Below, piece after piece: positions 29,699 through 38,793 of a stretch of 55,005 nt of DNA. The notes below the pieces were generated by a model that made no database searches, had not been told where the DNA came from, and worked only from the letters and a program-made list of their open reading frames with translations. Location of the stretch: positions 1 to 55,005 of the forward strand of contig CACBQD010000011.1 of NCBI GenBank assembly GCA_902541285.1, written 5' to 3'. Position numbers and translations under genes: made by a program. Numbering within the stretch: the first letter of the stretch is position 1; each line of letters starts with the position of its first letter. Source of the stretch: an uncultured Pelagibacteraceae bacterium (GTDB lineage Bacteria > Pseudomonadota > Alphaproteobacteria > Pelagibacterales > Pelagibacteraceae).

Positions 29699-31940
29699 AA
29701 AATTATTATATAAAAAAAAAATTTTGGTTATAATTTTTTTTCAATTATTTTTTTTTAATAGCTTGAATGCTAAAACTATAGATAAATTTATCATCACGGG
29801 TAACGAAAGGGTTTCTGACGAAACTATTATAATGTTTTCAACCCTTAACATTGGAGATATTATAAATGACAATATTTTAAATGATGTTTTAAAAAAACTT
29901 TATTATACAAATTATTTTAAACAAGTTGAAATATCACAGGATAAAAGTGTAGTTAAAATTGATGTTATAGAAAATCCCATAATTCAATCGGTTACAGTCG
30001 AAGGTATTAAAGTTGACAGTTTAAATGAAAAAATTAACGAAGTAACAAAAAAAATTGAAAAATATCCTTTTGTAGAAAATAAAATTAATGAGCAGATAAT
30101 TTTACTAAAAAATATATTAAAGTCTTATGGATATTATTTTGTTAATCTAGAAACCTCAATTATAGAAAACTCAAATAATACAGTTGATTTAAAATATAAT
30201 TTTGATTTGGGTGAAGTTGCAAAAATTAAAACTATAAATTTTATCGGTAATAAAATTTTTAATGATACAATTTTAAGAAATATTATTATCTCTGAAGAGG
30301 CTAAATTTTGGAAATTTTTAACAAGAAATAAATTTTTAGATTTAAATAGAATTAGTGCTGATACATCTAGATTAGTAAAATTTTATAGAAACCGAGGTTA
30401 TCATAATGTCAGGATCAAATCTACTACAGCAATAATTACTGAAGAAAATCAATTTGAATTAATATTTAACATAAATTCAGGTAATAAATTTTTTATCAAC
30501 AATATAAGTTTTGTTGAGAATAAAAATCTTTCTGAAAATATTTCAAAAATTTTCGAAAAGGAATTTAAGCAATTAGAGGGGAAATATTATTCAGAAAAAA
30601 AAATTAGTAATTTAATAGATGATATAAATGAATTTACTTTAAGAAATGATTTTGTTTTTCTAAATGCTAATTATAATGAAATTATTAAAAATGGAAATAA
30701 AATAGATATTTTAATTAACCTTGATTCACTCGATAAAAAATTTGTTGAAAGGATAAATGTTCTTGGAAATTTTATTACTGATGAAAAAGTAATAAGAAAC
30801 TCTTTAATTATTGATGAAGGAGATCCTTATAATAATATATTATTTGATAGATCTATATCAAATTTAAAATCATTAAATATTTTTAAGAGTGTTAATTATA
30901 AATCTACAGAAGAAAGTGAAAGTGGGAAAATTATTGATATTACGGTTGAGGAAAAACCTACTGGTGAAGTTTTTGCTGGAGCTGGGACAGGTACTGGAGG
31001 ATCAAATATAACCGCTGGTATAAAAGAAAATAATTATTTAGGTTTAGGAATTAAATTAGATACAAATTTGACAATTACTGATGATACGATAAAGGGTAAA
31101 TTTTCTGTAACTAATCCGAATTATAATAACTCAGATAAATTAGTAAAAACAGTTTTAGAAAGTTCTTCTGATGATTTTTTCACTTTAAGTGGTTATAAAA
31201 CAAGCAAAACTGGTATAACAATTGCTACCGAATTTGAACAAATGAACGATTTGTTTGTAAATCTTGAAATGTCTAATTACTATGAAAATCTTAAAACATC
31301 ATCAACAGCTAATAGTATAGTCAAAAAGCAAGAAGGAAGTTATTTTGAAAACTTAATTACATACGAATTTAAGTATAATCAGTTAGATCAAAATTACCAA
31401 CCTACTGATGGTTATATAAATTCATTCTCACAAACATTGCCATTAATCTCAAATGATAAGACTTTCGCAAATAAATTTACAAGTTCTGTATATCAATCAA
31501 TAAGTGATAACATTATACTTTCAGCGCAGTTTTATCTAAATACAATTAATTCACTTGATGATAATGTTAGAATTTCTAAGAGAGTTTTTGTTCCACCTAG
31601 AAGATTGAGAGGATTTGAAGGGGGTAAAATTGGGCCAAAAGATGGATCACAATATATTGGTGGAAATTACGCTACAGCTTTAAATTTAAATTCAACACTT
31701 CCAAATATTATCTTTGAAAGCGATGATGTTGATTTTAATATATTTATGGATTTAGCCAATGTGTGGGAAGTAGATTATAATAATACTTTAGACTCAAATA
31801 AAATAAGATCTTCAACAGGAGTTGCTGTAAATTGGTTTAGTCCAATTGGTCCTCTTTCTTTTTCTTATGCAATTCCACTCAGTGATGCAGATACAGATAT
31901 AATTGAAAATTTTAGATTTCAAATTGGAACATCTTTTTAA
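29691..31940 (+). CDS. bamA: outer membrane protein assembly factor BamA
   Basis: This 749-residue outer-membrane protein inserts beta-barrel proteins. It has an N-terminal signal peptide (hydrophobic core about residues 11-25, cleavage likely after NSLNA), then five POTRA-like repeats to about residue 420, then a barrel. The barrel motif LRGFEGGKIGP corresponds to the conserved VRGF/Y loop-6 motif. The C-terminus ends in Phe (FQIGTSF), the usual outer-membrane signal. It shares one base with skp. Confidence 0.95.
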   Translation: MLKKLLYKKKILVIIFFQLFFFNSLNAKTIDKFIITGNERVSDETIIMFSTLNIGDIINDNILNDVLKKLYYTNYFKQVEISQDKSVVKIDVIENPIIQSVTVEGIKVDSLNEKINEVTKKIEKYPFVENKINEQIILLKNILKSYGYYFVNLETSIIENSNNTVDLKYNFDLGEVAKIKTINFIGNKIFNDTILRNIIISEEAKFWKFLTRNKFLDLNRISADTSRLVKFYRNRGYHNVRIKSTTAIITEENQFELIFNINSGNKFFINNISFVENKNLSENISKIFEKEFKQLEGKYYSEKKISNLIDDINEFTLRNDFVFLNANYNEIIKNGNKIDILINLDSLDKKFVERINVLGNFITDEKVIRNSLIIDEGDPYNNILFDRSISNLKSLNIFKSVNYKSTEESESGKIIDITVEEKPTGEVFAGAGTGTGGSNITAGIKENNYLGLGIKLDTNLTITDDTIKGKFSVTNPNYNNSDKLVKTVLESSSDDFFTLSGYKTSKTGITIATEFEQMNDLFVNLEMSNYYENLKTSSTANSIVKKQEGSYFENLITYEFKYNQLDQNYQPTDGYINSFSQTLPLISNDKTFANKFTSSVYQSISDNIILSAQFYLNTINSLDDNVRISKRVFVPPRRLRGFEGGKIGPKDGSQYIGGNYATALNLNSTLPNIIFESDDVDFNIFMDLANVWEVDYNNTLDSNKIRSSTGVAVNWFSPIGPLSFSYAIPLSDADTDIIENFRFQIGTSF

Positions 31941-32461
31941 TGAAAAAATTTATTTTAATATTTTTTTTAGTTTTAATTCATAATAATGCTTTTTCTAAAA
32001 ATATAGTTTATTTAGATGTTCAATATATTATTGATAATTCTGAATTAGGTAAATCATATAAATCAAAAATAAATAAATTGAGAGAAAAAAATATTGCAAA
32101 TTTAAAAATTAAAGAAGATGAAATTAACACAAAAAAAAAAGAAATTGATAATCAAAAAAATATTATAAATAAAGAGGAAATGAAAAAAAAAATTGATGAA
32201 TTCAATGTTTTATTAAATAATTTTAAAACCGAAAAAAAAACAATTAACAAAAAAATAATTGATGAAAAAAAAAAGTATACATCAAAAATATTGAATCTAT
32301 TAAATCCATTATTAACTAAATACGTAGATAATAATAATATTAAATTAGTTGTTGAAAAAAAAAATATTATAGTAGGTATAAAGTCTTTAGATATTACAAA
32401 TGATATTTTGAAAATATTAAACCAAGAAACTAAAAATAATAATTTGTTAAATGACAACTAA
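31940..32461 (+). CDS. skp: OmpH/Skp-family periplasmic chaperone
   Basis: This 173-residue protein has a signal peptide (MKKFILIFFLVLIHNNAFS) followed by IVYLDVQYIIDNSELGKSYK, the Skp/OmpH start. A long charged coiled-coil-like region (about residues 50-120, rich in Lys, Glu, Ile and Asn) makes up the tentacles. Skp escorts unfolded outer-membrane proteins to BamA, which is encoded just upstream. It overlaps lpxD by 11 bases. Confidence 0.85.
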   Translation: MKKFILIFFLVLIHNNAFSKNIVYLDVQYIIDNSELGKSYKSKINKLREKNIANLKIKEDEINTKKKEIDNQKNIINKEEMKKKIDEFNVLLNNFKTEKKTINKKIIDEKKKYTSKILNLLNPLLTKYVDNNNIKLVVEKKNIIVGIKSLDITNDILKILNQETKNNNLLNDN

Positions 32462-33428
32462 AAACAATTTTTTTAAAAAGCAAAAATATATTCTTTTATC
32501 TAAAATATTTAATGTTTTAGGTAAAAAAAAAATTACAAAAGATGTAAAGATTAATAATATTACAGACTTAGAAACAGCATCTATAAATGATATTTCTTTT
32601 ATTAATAATTTGAAATATCTTGAAATCTTAAAGGAATCCAAAGCTAAATATGTAATTTGTAACGTAAATCATACAAACAAAATTAAAAATTATTGCCACC
32701 CAATTATTGTTACGAATGTATTAAAGTCAGTTTACAATATTGCAAATTTATTTTATCCCGATTCGTTAGATGATGCTGTTGATTTCTCAGTTAATACAAC
32801 TAATAAAAAAATTTTTAAAAATGTTAAATTTGGAAAAAATGTTTTAATAGGTGGCAACGTCAAAATTGGAAATAAATCGATTATTGGCCATAATACTATC
32901 ATCGAGTCGAATGTTAAAATAGGAAAGAATTGTATAATTGGTAACAATGTTTTAATAAAAAATTCAATTTTAGGTAATAATGTTAGAGTTCTTGATGGTT
33001 CTGTAATAGGTAAAAAAGGTTTTGGTTTTTTTCCTGATAAAATTAAAAATATAAGGTATCCGCACATAGGTATAGTTATTATTAGTGACAATGTTGAAAT
33101 TGGTTGTAACAATACAATTGATAGAGGCTCTTTATCTAATACCATTATTGGAAAAAATACTTTTATTGATAATCAAGTTCATATTGCTCACAATGTTAAT
33201 ATTGGCAATAACTGTATAATTACAGGTCAAGTAGGCTTTGCTGGAAGTTCTAAAATTGGAAATAAAGTTTATATAGGTGGTCAGGCAGGTATTTCTGGCC
33301 ATTTAAAAATTGGAAATAATGTTCAAATAGGTGGAGGAAGTGGAGTAATAAAAAATATACCAGACAATTCTAAAGTCATGGGGTATCCTTCTAAAGATAT
33401 AAGAAGTTTCTTAAAAGAAAATAAATGA
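32451..33428 (+). CDS. lpxD: UDP-3-O-(3-hydroxyacyl)glucosamine N-acyltransferase
   Basis: This 325-residue enzyme adds the second acyl chain in lipid A synthesis. Residues 1-100 form the uridine-binding domain (SINDISFINN). Residues 105-300 are a left-handed beta helix of hexapeptide repeats with the catalytic His in VHIAHNVNIGNN, and IDRGSLSNTIIG is typical. It stands in the usual bamA-skp-lpxD-fabZ-lpxA order and overlaps fabZ by 4 nt. Confidence 0.96.
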   Translation: MTTKNNFFKKQKYILLSKIFNVLGKKKITKDVKINNITDLETASINDISFINNLKYLEILKESKAKYVICNVNHTNKIKNYCHPIIVTNVLKSVYNIANLFYPDSLDDAVDFSVNTTNKKIFKNVKFGKNVLIGGNVKIGNKSIIGHNTIIESNVKIGKNCIIGNNVLIKNSILGNNVRVLDGSVIGKKGFGFFPDKIKNIRYPHIGIVIISDNVEIGCNNTIDRGSLSNTIIGKNTFIDNQVHIAHNVNIGNNCIITGQVGFAGSSKIGNKVYIGGQAGISGHLKIGNNVQIGGGSGVIKNIPDNSKVMGYPSKDIRSFLKENK

Positions 33429-33877
33429 CAAAAAGTTTAAGTAAAAGTCAAATAAAAGAATTATTACCACATAGAGAGCCTATGTTGTTAATTGATGAAT
33501 TAATAAACATTAAAAAACTAACATCCGCCACTGCAATCGTTAATGTAAGAAAAGATAGTTTCTATGTTCAGGGACATTTTCCTGGTGAGCCTGTAATGCC
33601 GGGTGTCTTAATTGTTGAAGCTTTCGGACAAGCTGCAGCTGCATTAACAGCTTCAGGAATAGATAAAAAGACATACGAAAATAAATTGGTTTTTTTAATG
33701 ACTATAGATAAGGCAAGGTTTAGAAATCCTGTAATACCCGACTGCAAATTAGAACTAAATATAGAGGCGGTTAGATCTCATGGTAGAGTTTGGAAATATA
33801 AAGGTGAAGCCGTAGTAGATGGTAAAAAAATGGCAGATGCACAATGGGCCGCGACCATAGTAGATAGAAAGAAATAA
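33425..33877 (+). CDS. fabZ: 3-hydroxyacyl-ACP dehydratase FabZ
   Basis: This 150-residue hot-dog-fold enzyme dehydrates 3-hydroxyacyl-ACP in fatty acid synthesis and competes with LpxA/LpxD for that substrate. The active-site motif GHFPGEPVMPGVLIVEAFGQ is at residues 50-69, with catalytic H51 and E65. A 52-base gap to lpxA follows, the widest in this block. Confidence 0.97.
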   Translation: MTKSLSKSQIKELLPHREPMLLIDELINIKKLTSATAIVNVRKDSFYVQGHFPGEPVMPGVLIVEAFGQAAAALTASGIDKKTYENKLVFLMTIDKARFRNPVIPDCKLELNIEAVRSHGRVWKYKGEAVVDGKKMADAQWAATIVDRKK

Positions 33878-33929
33878 TCAGTAGTAATTCTTGATAAGTA
33901 TTTAGATAAAAATTTGTTATCTTTTAAAA

Positions 33930-34715
33930 GTGATACACCCTACAGCAATTATTAATAATAAATCTAAAATTTCTAATGATGTTGAAATAGGCCCTTACTG
34001 TATTATTGGACCAGACGTAGAATTAGGTTCAAAAACTAAATTACATTCTCATGTAAGTATTATTGGAAATACCAAAATTGGAACAAATAATGAAATATTT
34101 CCTTTTGTATCAATTGGTACAGATCCACAAGATTTAAAATATAAGGGAGAAAAAAATTCGATAATTATTGGTAATAACAATAAGTTTAGAGAGTATGTAA
34201 ATATAAATCCTGGAACAGAACAAGGAGGAACAGTTACAAAAATAGGTAATAATAATTTATTAATGGTTTATTGTCATGTTGCTCATGATTGCAATCTTGG
34301 AGACAACATAGTTTTGGCAAACAATGTTCAGGTTGGAGGTCATGTTATAATTCAGGATAATGCTATTGTAGGTGGTAGTTGCGCAATACATCAATTTTCA
34401 AGAATTGGAAAACTGGCAATGGTAGGTGGTATGACTGGGGTTTTAAGTGACATAATTCCATTTGGTCTATCATTAGGAAATAGAAATAATTTGGTTGGTT
34501 TAAATCTTATTGGTCTTAGAAGAGCAAAATTTTCTAATGATGATATTAAAATATTACAAAAATCTTACGATTTAATTTTTTCTAATCAGAATTTTAGATC
34601 AAATATTGATAATTTATATGCAGACTTGAAGGATAACAAATATGTTAAAATTATAATTGATTTCATAAATTCTGATAAAAAGCGACCAATTTCTCTTCCA
34701 CAAAATATTAAATGA
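33930..34715 (+). CDS. lpxA: UDP-N-acetylglucosamine O-acyltransferase
   Basis: This 261-residue left-handed beta-helix enzyme catalyses the first step of lipid A synthesis. It begins MIHPTAIINN, the family start, so GTG at 33930 is taken as the start. The catalytic His is H119 in CHVAHDCNLGDN, and GGHVIIQDNAIVGG and HQFSRIG follow. A 10-base palindrome, CTTTTAAAAG (33921-33930), runs into the start codon. It overlaps lpxI by 4 nt. Confidence 0.96.
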   Translation: MIHPTAIINNKSKISNDVEIGPYCIIGPDVELGSKTKLHSHVSIIGNTKIGTNNEIFPFVSIGTDPQDLKYKGEKNSIIIGNNNKFREYVNINPGTEQGGTVTKIGNNNLLMVYCHVAHDCNLGDNIVLANNVQVGGHVIIQDNAIVGGSCAIHQFSRIGKLAMVGGMTGVLSDIIPFGLSLGNRNNLVGLNLIGLRRAKFSNDDIKILQKSYDLIFSNQNFRSNIDNLYADLKDNKYVKIIIDFINSDKKRPISLPQNIK

Positions 34716-35503
34716 TTGGCTTATTTTTAGGTGAAAAAAAATTACCATTAGAAATTTTAAAAAGTTTAAAAAAAAAAAAAATTAAATACTTCATAATAGA
34801 TTTATCAAAAAATAATAAATTCAAAAAAGATAAAAACAGTTATTTTATTAATATTGGAAAATTTGGTAAAATTTTAGAATTAATTAAATTAAATAAATGT
34901 AAAAAAGTTTTATTTGCTGGAAATATCGTTAAACCAAGGATATCTAAATTAAAATTAGATCTTAAAGGTATTTATTATATTCCTAGAATTATAAAGGCTT
35001 CAAAGTTAGGTGATGCAGCAATACTTAAAGAATTAATAAAAATTTTATCAGAAAATAAAATAAATGTTATAAAATTGAATAAATATAATCCAGAATTGAC
35101 ACTTAAAAAGGGTTGTCATACTAAAATAAAACCCAGTGGCTCTGATCTAATTACTATTAGAAGGGGAATTCAAATATTGAATAAATCTAATTCATTTAAT
35201 CATGTTCAGGCATTAGTAATTAACAATCAAAAGATTGTTTCTTTTGAAAAAAGAAAAGGTACAAAAGATATGTTAAAATCATTAAGGAAAAATATTTTAC
35301 AGAATAAACTTTTGTTAAAGATGCCCAAATCTAAGCAAGATTTACGAGTTGATTTGCCAACTATTGGTTTGGATACTTTAAAAGATTGTAAAAAAGCAAA
35401 TATTAAAGGAATTGTTGTTAAAGCAGGTCAAAATATATTCTTAGATAAACACGAATGTCTTAAATTTGCTAATAAAAATAGAATTTTTGTAGTTGCTAAA
35501 TGA
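34712..35503 (+). CDS. lpxI: UDP-2,3-diacylglucosamine pyrophosphatase LpxI
   Basis: This 263-residue protein belongs to the LpxI (DUF1009) family, which removes UMP from UDP-diacylglucosamine to give lipid X, replacing LpxH. Visible features are the N-terminal LGEKKLPLEILKSL, LFAGNIVKPRISKLK, DAAILKELIKIL, the C-terminal KSKQDLRVDLPTIGLDTL and GIVVKAGQNIFLD. Its position between lpxA and lpxB is the alphaproteobacterial arrangement. A 14-base A run (34768-34781) lies in the early coding region. Confidence 0.93.
   Translation: MIGLFLGEKKLPLEILKSLKKKKIKYFIIDLSKNNKFKKDKNSYFINIGKFGKILELIKLNKCKKVLFAGNIVKPRISKLKLDLKGIYYIPRIIKASKLGDAAILKELIKILSENKINVIKLNKYNPELTLKKGCHTKIKPSGSDLITIRRGIQILNKSNSFNHVQALVINNQKIVSFEKRKGTKDMLKSLRKNILQNKLLLKMPKSKQDLRVDLPTIGLDTLKDCKKANIKGIVVKAGQNIFLDKHECLKFANKNRIFVVAK
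34768..34781 (+). repeat. 14-base adenine homopolymer inside lpxI
   Basis: Fourteen consecutive A residues encode part of a lysine run (SLKKKKIKYF) about 20 codons into lpxI. Such runs can cause polymerase or RNA polymerase slippage, so the reading frame depends on the exact count. Here the count keeps the full-length LpxI frame. Confidence 0.85.
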
Positions 35504-36627
35504 AAAAGATTTTCATTTTAACAGGTGAGCCGTCAGGTGATAAACTAGCATCAGAGGTCATTAAGGAATTAAAAAAAAATAAAAATGATATTGAATATTT
35601 GTCTGTTGGGGGACAATATTTAAATTCAATTGGTATTAAGTCTATATATGATCAAAAAGAAATTACTTATATAGCTTTTACTGACATATTGCTAAATATT
35701 TTTAAGATAAAAAGAAAAATAAATGAAACAGTAAAAAAAATTTTAGATTTCAATCCTGATATTTTATTTAGTGTTGATAGTCCTGATTTTACTCTTCGTG
35801 TTTCAAAAATAATTAAATTAAAAAAACCAAATATTAAAACTATTCATTTCATTGCACCTAAAGTATGGGCTTGGCGAGAGGGTAGAGTAAAAAAAATGAA
35901 GAATTACTTAGATCATATTCTTTTATTGTTTTACTTTGAAAAAAAATATTTTGATAAGGAAAAACTAAAAAATACATTTGTAGGACATCCAATATTAGAT
36001 AACACAAATAATAAAAGAATTGAGATTAATGAGTTATTAAAAGGAAAAATTATTTCAATTTTTCCTGGCAGTAGATTATCAGAATTAAAATTACATGTAC
36101 CTATACTTATTAAGTTTATAAAAAAAATGAATGAAGAAAAAAAAAATTATAATTATGTTTTTCATGCAACTGAAAATTCTAAAGATTATTTATCACAAAT
36201 AATTAAAAAAAATAATTTAGAAAATGTTGATTTTATATCAAATGAAAATATAAAAATTGCTACTATTAAAAAATCAATTTTTGCAATTGTTAAATCAGGT
36301 ACTATCTCACTTGAGGTTTGTAAGTATGGAATACCTTCTATAATAATTTATAAAATGAATTTTCTTAATTTTTTTATAGCTAAGTTATTTTTAAAAATAA
36401 AATTTGCGAATATGATAAATATTATTAACAATAGAGAAATCATTCCAGAACTTTTACAAAATGAATGTAATGTAGATGAAATATTTAAAACTGTTAATTA
36501 TTTACTAAAAAAACCTGAAATAATAAATGAACAATTAAAACAAATTAATAAAACAATTGAGGTGTTGAAATCAACTACTTCATCTAGTAATGAAGCATCT
36601 AATGTTCTACTATCTTATTTGAGATAA
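35500..36627 (+). CDS. lpxB: lipid-A-disaccharide synthase
   Basis: This 375-residue GT19 glycosyltransferase joins lipid X and UDP-diacylglucosamine. Conserved stretches are ILTGEPSGDKLASEVIK (residues 5-21), SVDSPDFTLRVSK, FIAPKVWAWREGRVKKMK and FPGSRLSEL, followed by a Ser/Gly-containing site KSGTISLE. It ends the lipid A block. Its 3' end overlaps the convergent gltX by 18 bases. Confidence 0.96.
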   Translation: MKKIFILTGEPSGDKLASEVIKELKKNKNDIEYLSVGGQYLNSIGIKSIYDQKEITYIAFTDILLNIFKIKRKINETVKKILDFNPDILFSVDSPDFTLRVSKIIKLKKPNIKTIHFIAPKVWAWREGRVKKMKNYLDHILLLFYFEKKYFDKEKLKNTFVGHPILDNTNNKRIEINELLKGKIISIFPGSRLSELKLHVPILIKFIKKMNEEKKNYNYVFHATENSKDYLSQIIKKNNLENVDFISNENIKIATIKKSIFAIVKSGTISLEVCKYGIPSIIIYKMNFLNFFIAKLFLKIKFANMINIINNREIIPELLQNECNVDEIFKTVNYLLKKPEIINEQLKQINKTIEVLKSTTSSSNEASNVLLSYLR

Positions 36628-38004
36628 TCTTTTTGAAACTTCCTCTTTCCCAAGAGAACACAATATATCAAATATACCCGGTCCAAACTTTGATCCTGTA
36701 AGACATATTCTTAGTGGTTGTCCTACCCCTTTAAAATTTGTGTTATTATTTTTTATTAGTTTATCAATTATTGGCTCTAGTGTTTCTCTTGTAAAATCTG
36801 AAAGTTTATTTATATCATCACTAAATAATTTAATAATTTTAATTGCTGTTTCGTCTAAAAGTTTTTTATCTTCTTTATTAATTTGAATTTTATTACTTAT
36901 TAAAAATTTTGAATTTTTGTAAATATCTTCTAAAGTTTTCGCTTTATTTTTTAAAAAATGTAATGATTTTTTTATTTTTTTTTCAGCTATATCAGGCATC
37001 TTTTCTTTGAAAGTCTCACAATAAGTTTTTAAATAATTAAATAGATCGTTTTCATTTATATTTTTAATATAGTGTTCATTCATTGAATAAATCCTATTAA
37101 TATCTAATTTTGATGGTGATTTACCTATCCCCTCCAAATTAAAATATTTGATACTTTCGTCTAAGTCAAAAATTTCTTTATCTTTGTATGACCATCCCAA
37201 TCTAAGAAGATAGTTTCTTAGAGCATTAGGCATTATTCCAATTTTAGAATAATCATCTAATGTTGATGCTTTATCTCTTTTTGATAGTTTTTTTCCTTCA
37301 ATAGTATGAATTAGTGGTATGTGAGCAAAAGACGGCACTTTCCAATTCATAGCTTCATAAATTTGTATTTGTTTGAATGTATTTATTTTATGATCGTCAC
37401 CTCTAATTATATGTGTCATGCCCATTAAATGATCATCTACTGATGCTGATAAATTATATGTAGGCGATCCATCAGCTCTTAATATAATAAAGTCTTCAAT
37501 AGTATTATTTTCTATTTCTATATTTCCCTGGACCAAATCTTTTAAGATAGATTTTCCTTCAAATTTACTTTTAAATCTAATCACAGGATTGATTTCTTTC
37601 GGAGCATCAGTTTCACTCTTATCTCTCCACTTTCTATTATAGATATATGGTATTTTTTTTTGTTTTGCCCTTTTTTTTTGTTCTTCAATTTCTTCACTTG
37701 AACAATAACATTTATAAGCTAGACCTTTTTTTAACAATTCATTAGCTACATTTATATGATCATCTATTTTATCTGATTGAATATATTCACTATCTTCGTA
37801 ATTAATACCTATCCATTTTAAGGAATTAATTATTTGATTTTTGAATTCGTCTTTAGACCTTTCTTTATCTGTATCCTCTATTCTTAGATAAAATTTACCA
37901 CCTTTATTTTTTGAATAAAGCCAATTGAATAATGCTGTTCTCACTCCTCCAATGTGTAAAGGTCCTGTTGGTGATGGAGCAAATCTAGTTGCTACAGTTT
38001 TCAT
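36610..38004 (-). CDS. gltX: glutamyl-tRNA synthetase
   Basis: This 464-residue class I synthetase has the HIGH-type motif in FAPSPTGPLHIGG (H17-G20) and the KMSKS-type motif as KLSKRD near residue 245. ADGSPTYNLSASVDDHLMGM and HIIRGDDH are typical. It lies 19 bases downstream of lexA on the same strand and has no clear promoter of its own, so it is probably co-transcribed with lexA. It is convergent with lpxB. Confidence 0.96.
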   Translation of the reverse strand: MKTVATRFAPSPTGPLHIGGVRTALFNWLYSKNKGGKFYLRIEDTDKERSKDEFKNQIINSLKWIGINYEDSEYIQSDKIDDHINVANELLKKGLAYKCYCSSEEIEEQKKRAKQKKIPYIYNRKWRDKSETDAPKEINPVIRFKSKFEGKSILKDLVQGNIEIENNTIEDFIILRADGSPTYNLSASVDDHLMGMTHIIRGDDHKINTFKQIQIYEAMNWKVPSFAHIPLIHTIEGKKLSKRDKASTLDDYSKIGIMPNALRNYLLRLGWSYKDKEIFDLDESIKYFNLEGIGKSPSKLDINRIYSMNEHYIKNINENDLFNYLKTYCETFKEKMPDIAEKKIKKSLHFLKNKAKTLEDIYKNSKFLISNKIQINKEDKKLLDETAIKIIKLFSDDINKLSDFTRETLEPIIDKLIKNNNTNFKGVGQPLRICLTGSKFGPGIFDILCSLGKEEVSKRLSQIR

Positions 38005-38023
38005 CAGATTTATTTAGACTATT

Positions 38024-38710
38024 TTAGGAAAAGTTTCTATATAAAGATACTAGGATTCCTTGAACTTTTACTCTATCAGGACCAAATATTTTCGTCTCGT
38101 AATTACGATTAGCGCTTTCTAAAGCAACAGTTTTTCCTTTTCTTCTAATTCTTTTTAACATTGCCTCATGATCATCAATTAAAGCAACTACAATTTTACC
38201 ATTTTCTGCAGTATCAGATTTTCTCACAATTACTGTATCACCATCATTTATTCCAGCCTCAATCATCGAGTCTCCTTGCACTTTAAGTCCAAAAAATTCT
38301 CCATTCTTCTCAATATTTGAGGGCAAAGGTATTCTAGCAACTTCGTTTTGAATTGCTTCAACAGGTGTACCAGCAGCAATTTTACCTAACACAGGTATTT
38401 CATTTTCATCTGAATTATTTCGATTTGAACTTTCATCAAGTCCACCTTTAATTACACTTGGTGAAAAACTGTTGTAAATATCATTTGCTGAAGCTGTTTC
38501 AGGTAACTTAATGACTTCTAAAGCTCTTGCTTTATGAGCCAATCTTTTAATAAAGCCTCTTTCTTCTAAAGCACTAATTAATCTATGAATTCCAGATTTC
38601 GACTTAAGATTTAAAGATTCCTTCATTTCTTCATAAGAAGGAGATACACCACTAGATCTCAACTTCTTGTTGATAAATAAAAGCAGGTTTTTTTGTTTTT
38701 TAGTTAACAT
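38024..38710 (-). CDS. lexA: SOS repressor LexA
   Basis: This 228-residue transcriptional repressor has an N-terminal winged helix ([17 protein letters not shown], then [10 protein letters not shown] and [10 protein letters not shown]). A linker follows, then an S24-type self-cleaving domain. The cleavage site is A113-G114 (IAAGTP), with catalytic S148 (GDSM) and K186 (EAMLKR). I prefer the ATG at 38710 over 38728, because family members begin MLT(K/R)KQ and because an SOS box sits at 38733-38747. It lies between trpC and gltX; moaC and moeA, often found here, are absent. Confidence 0.95.
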   Translation of the reverse strand: MLTKKQKNLLLFINKKLRSSGVSPSYEEMKESLNLKSKSGIHRLISALEERGFIKRLAHKARALEVIKLPETASANDIYNSFSPSVIKGGLDESSNRNNSDENEIPVLGKIAAGTPVEAIQNEVARIPLPSNIEKNGEFFGLKVQGDSMIEAGINDGDTVIVRKSDTAENGKIVVALIDDHEAMLKRIRRKGKTVALESANRNYETKIFGPDRVKVQGILVSLYRNFS

Positions 38711-38732
38711 AGAACAAATTGTGTACATTGAT

Positions 38733-38747
38733 GTTCTATAAAAGTTC
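38733..38747 (-). promoter_or_regulatory. LexA operator (SOS box) upstream of lexA
   Basis: The plus strand reads GTTC, seven bases, GTTC, which is GAAC-N7-GAAC on the lexA coding strand. This direct-repeat form is the established alphaproteobacterial SOS box, unlike the palindrome of E. coli. It ends 23 bases before the preferred lexA ATG, so LexA should repress its own gene. A third, inverted AGAAC lies at 38711-38715. Confidence 0.85.
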
Positions 38748-38793
38748 TATTAATTAAACAAGAGTTAAAACCTTAATAAATCCAACACTTTTT

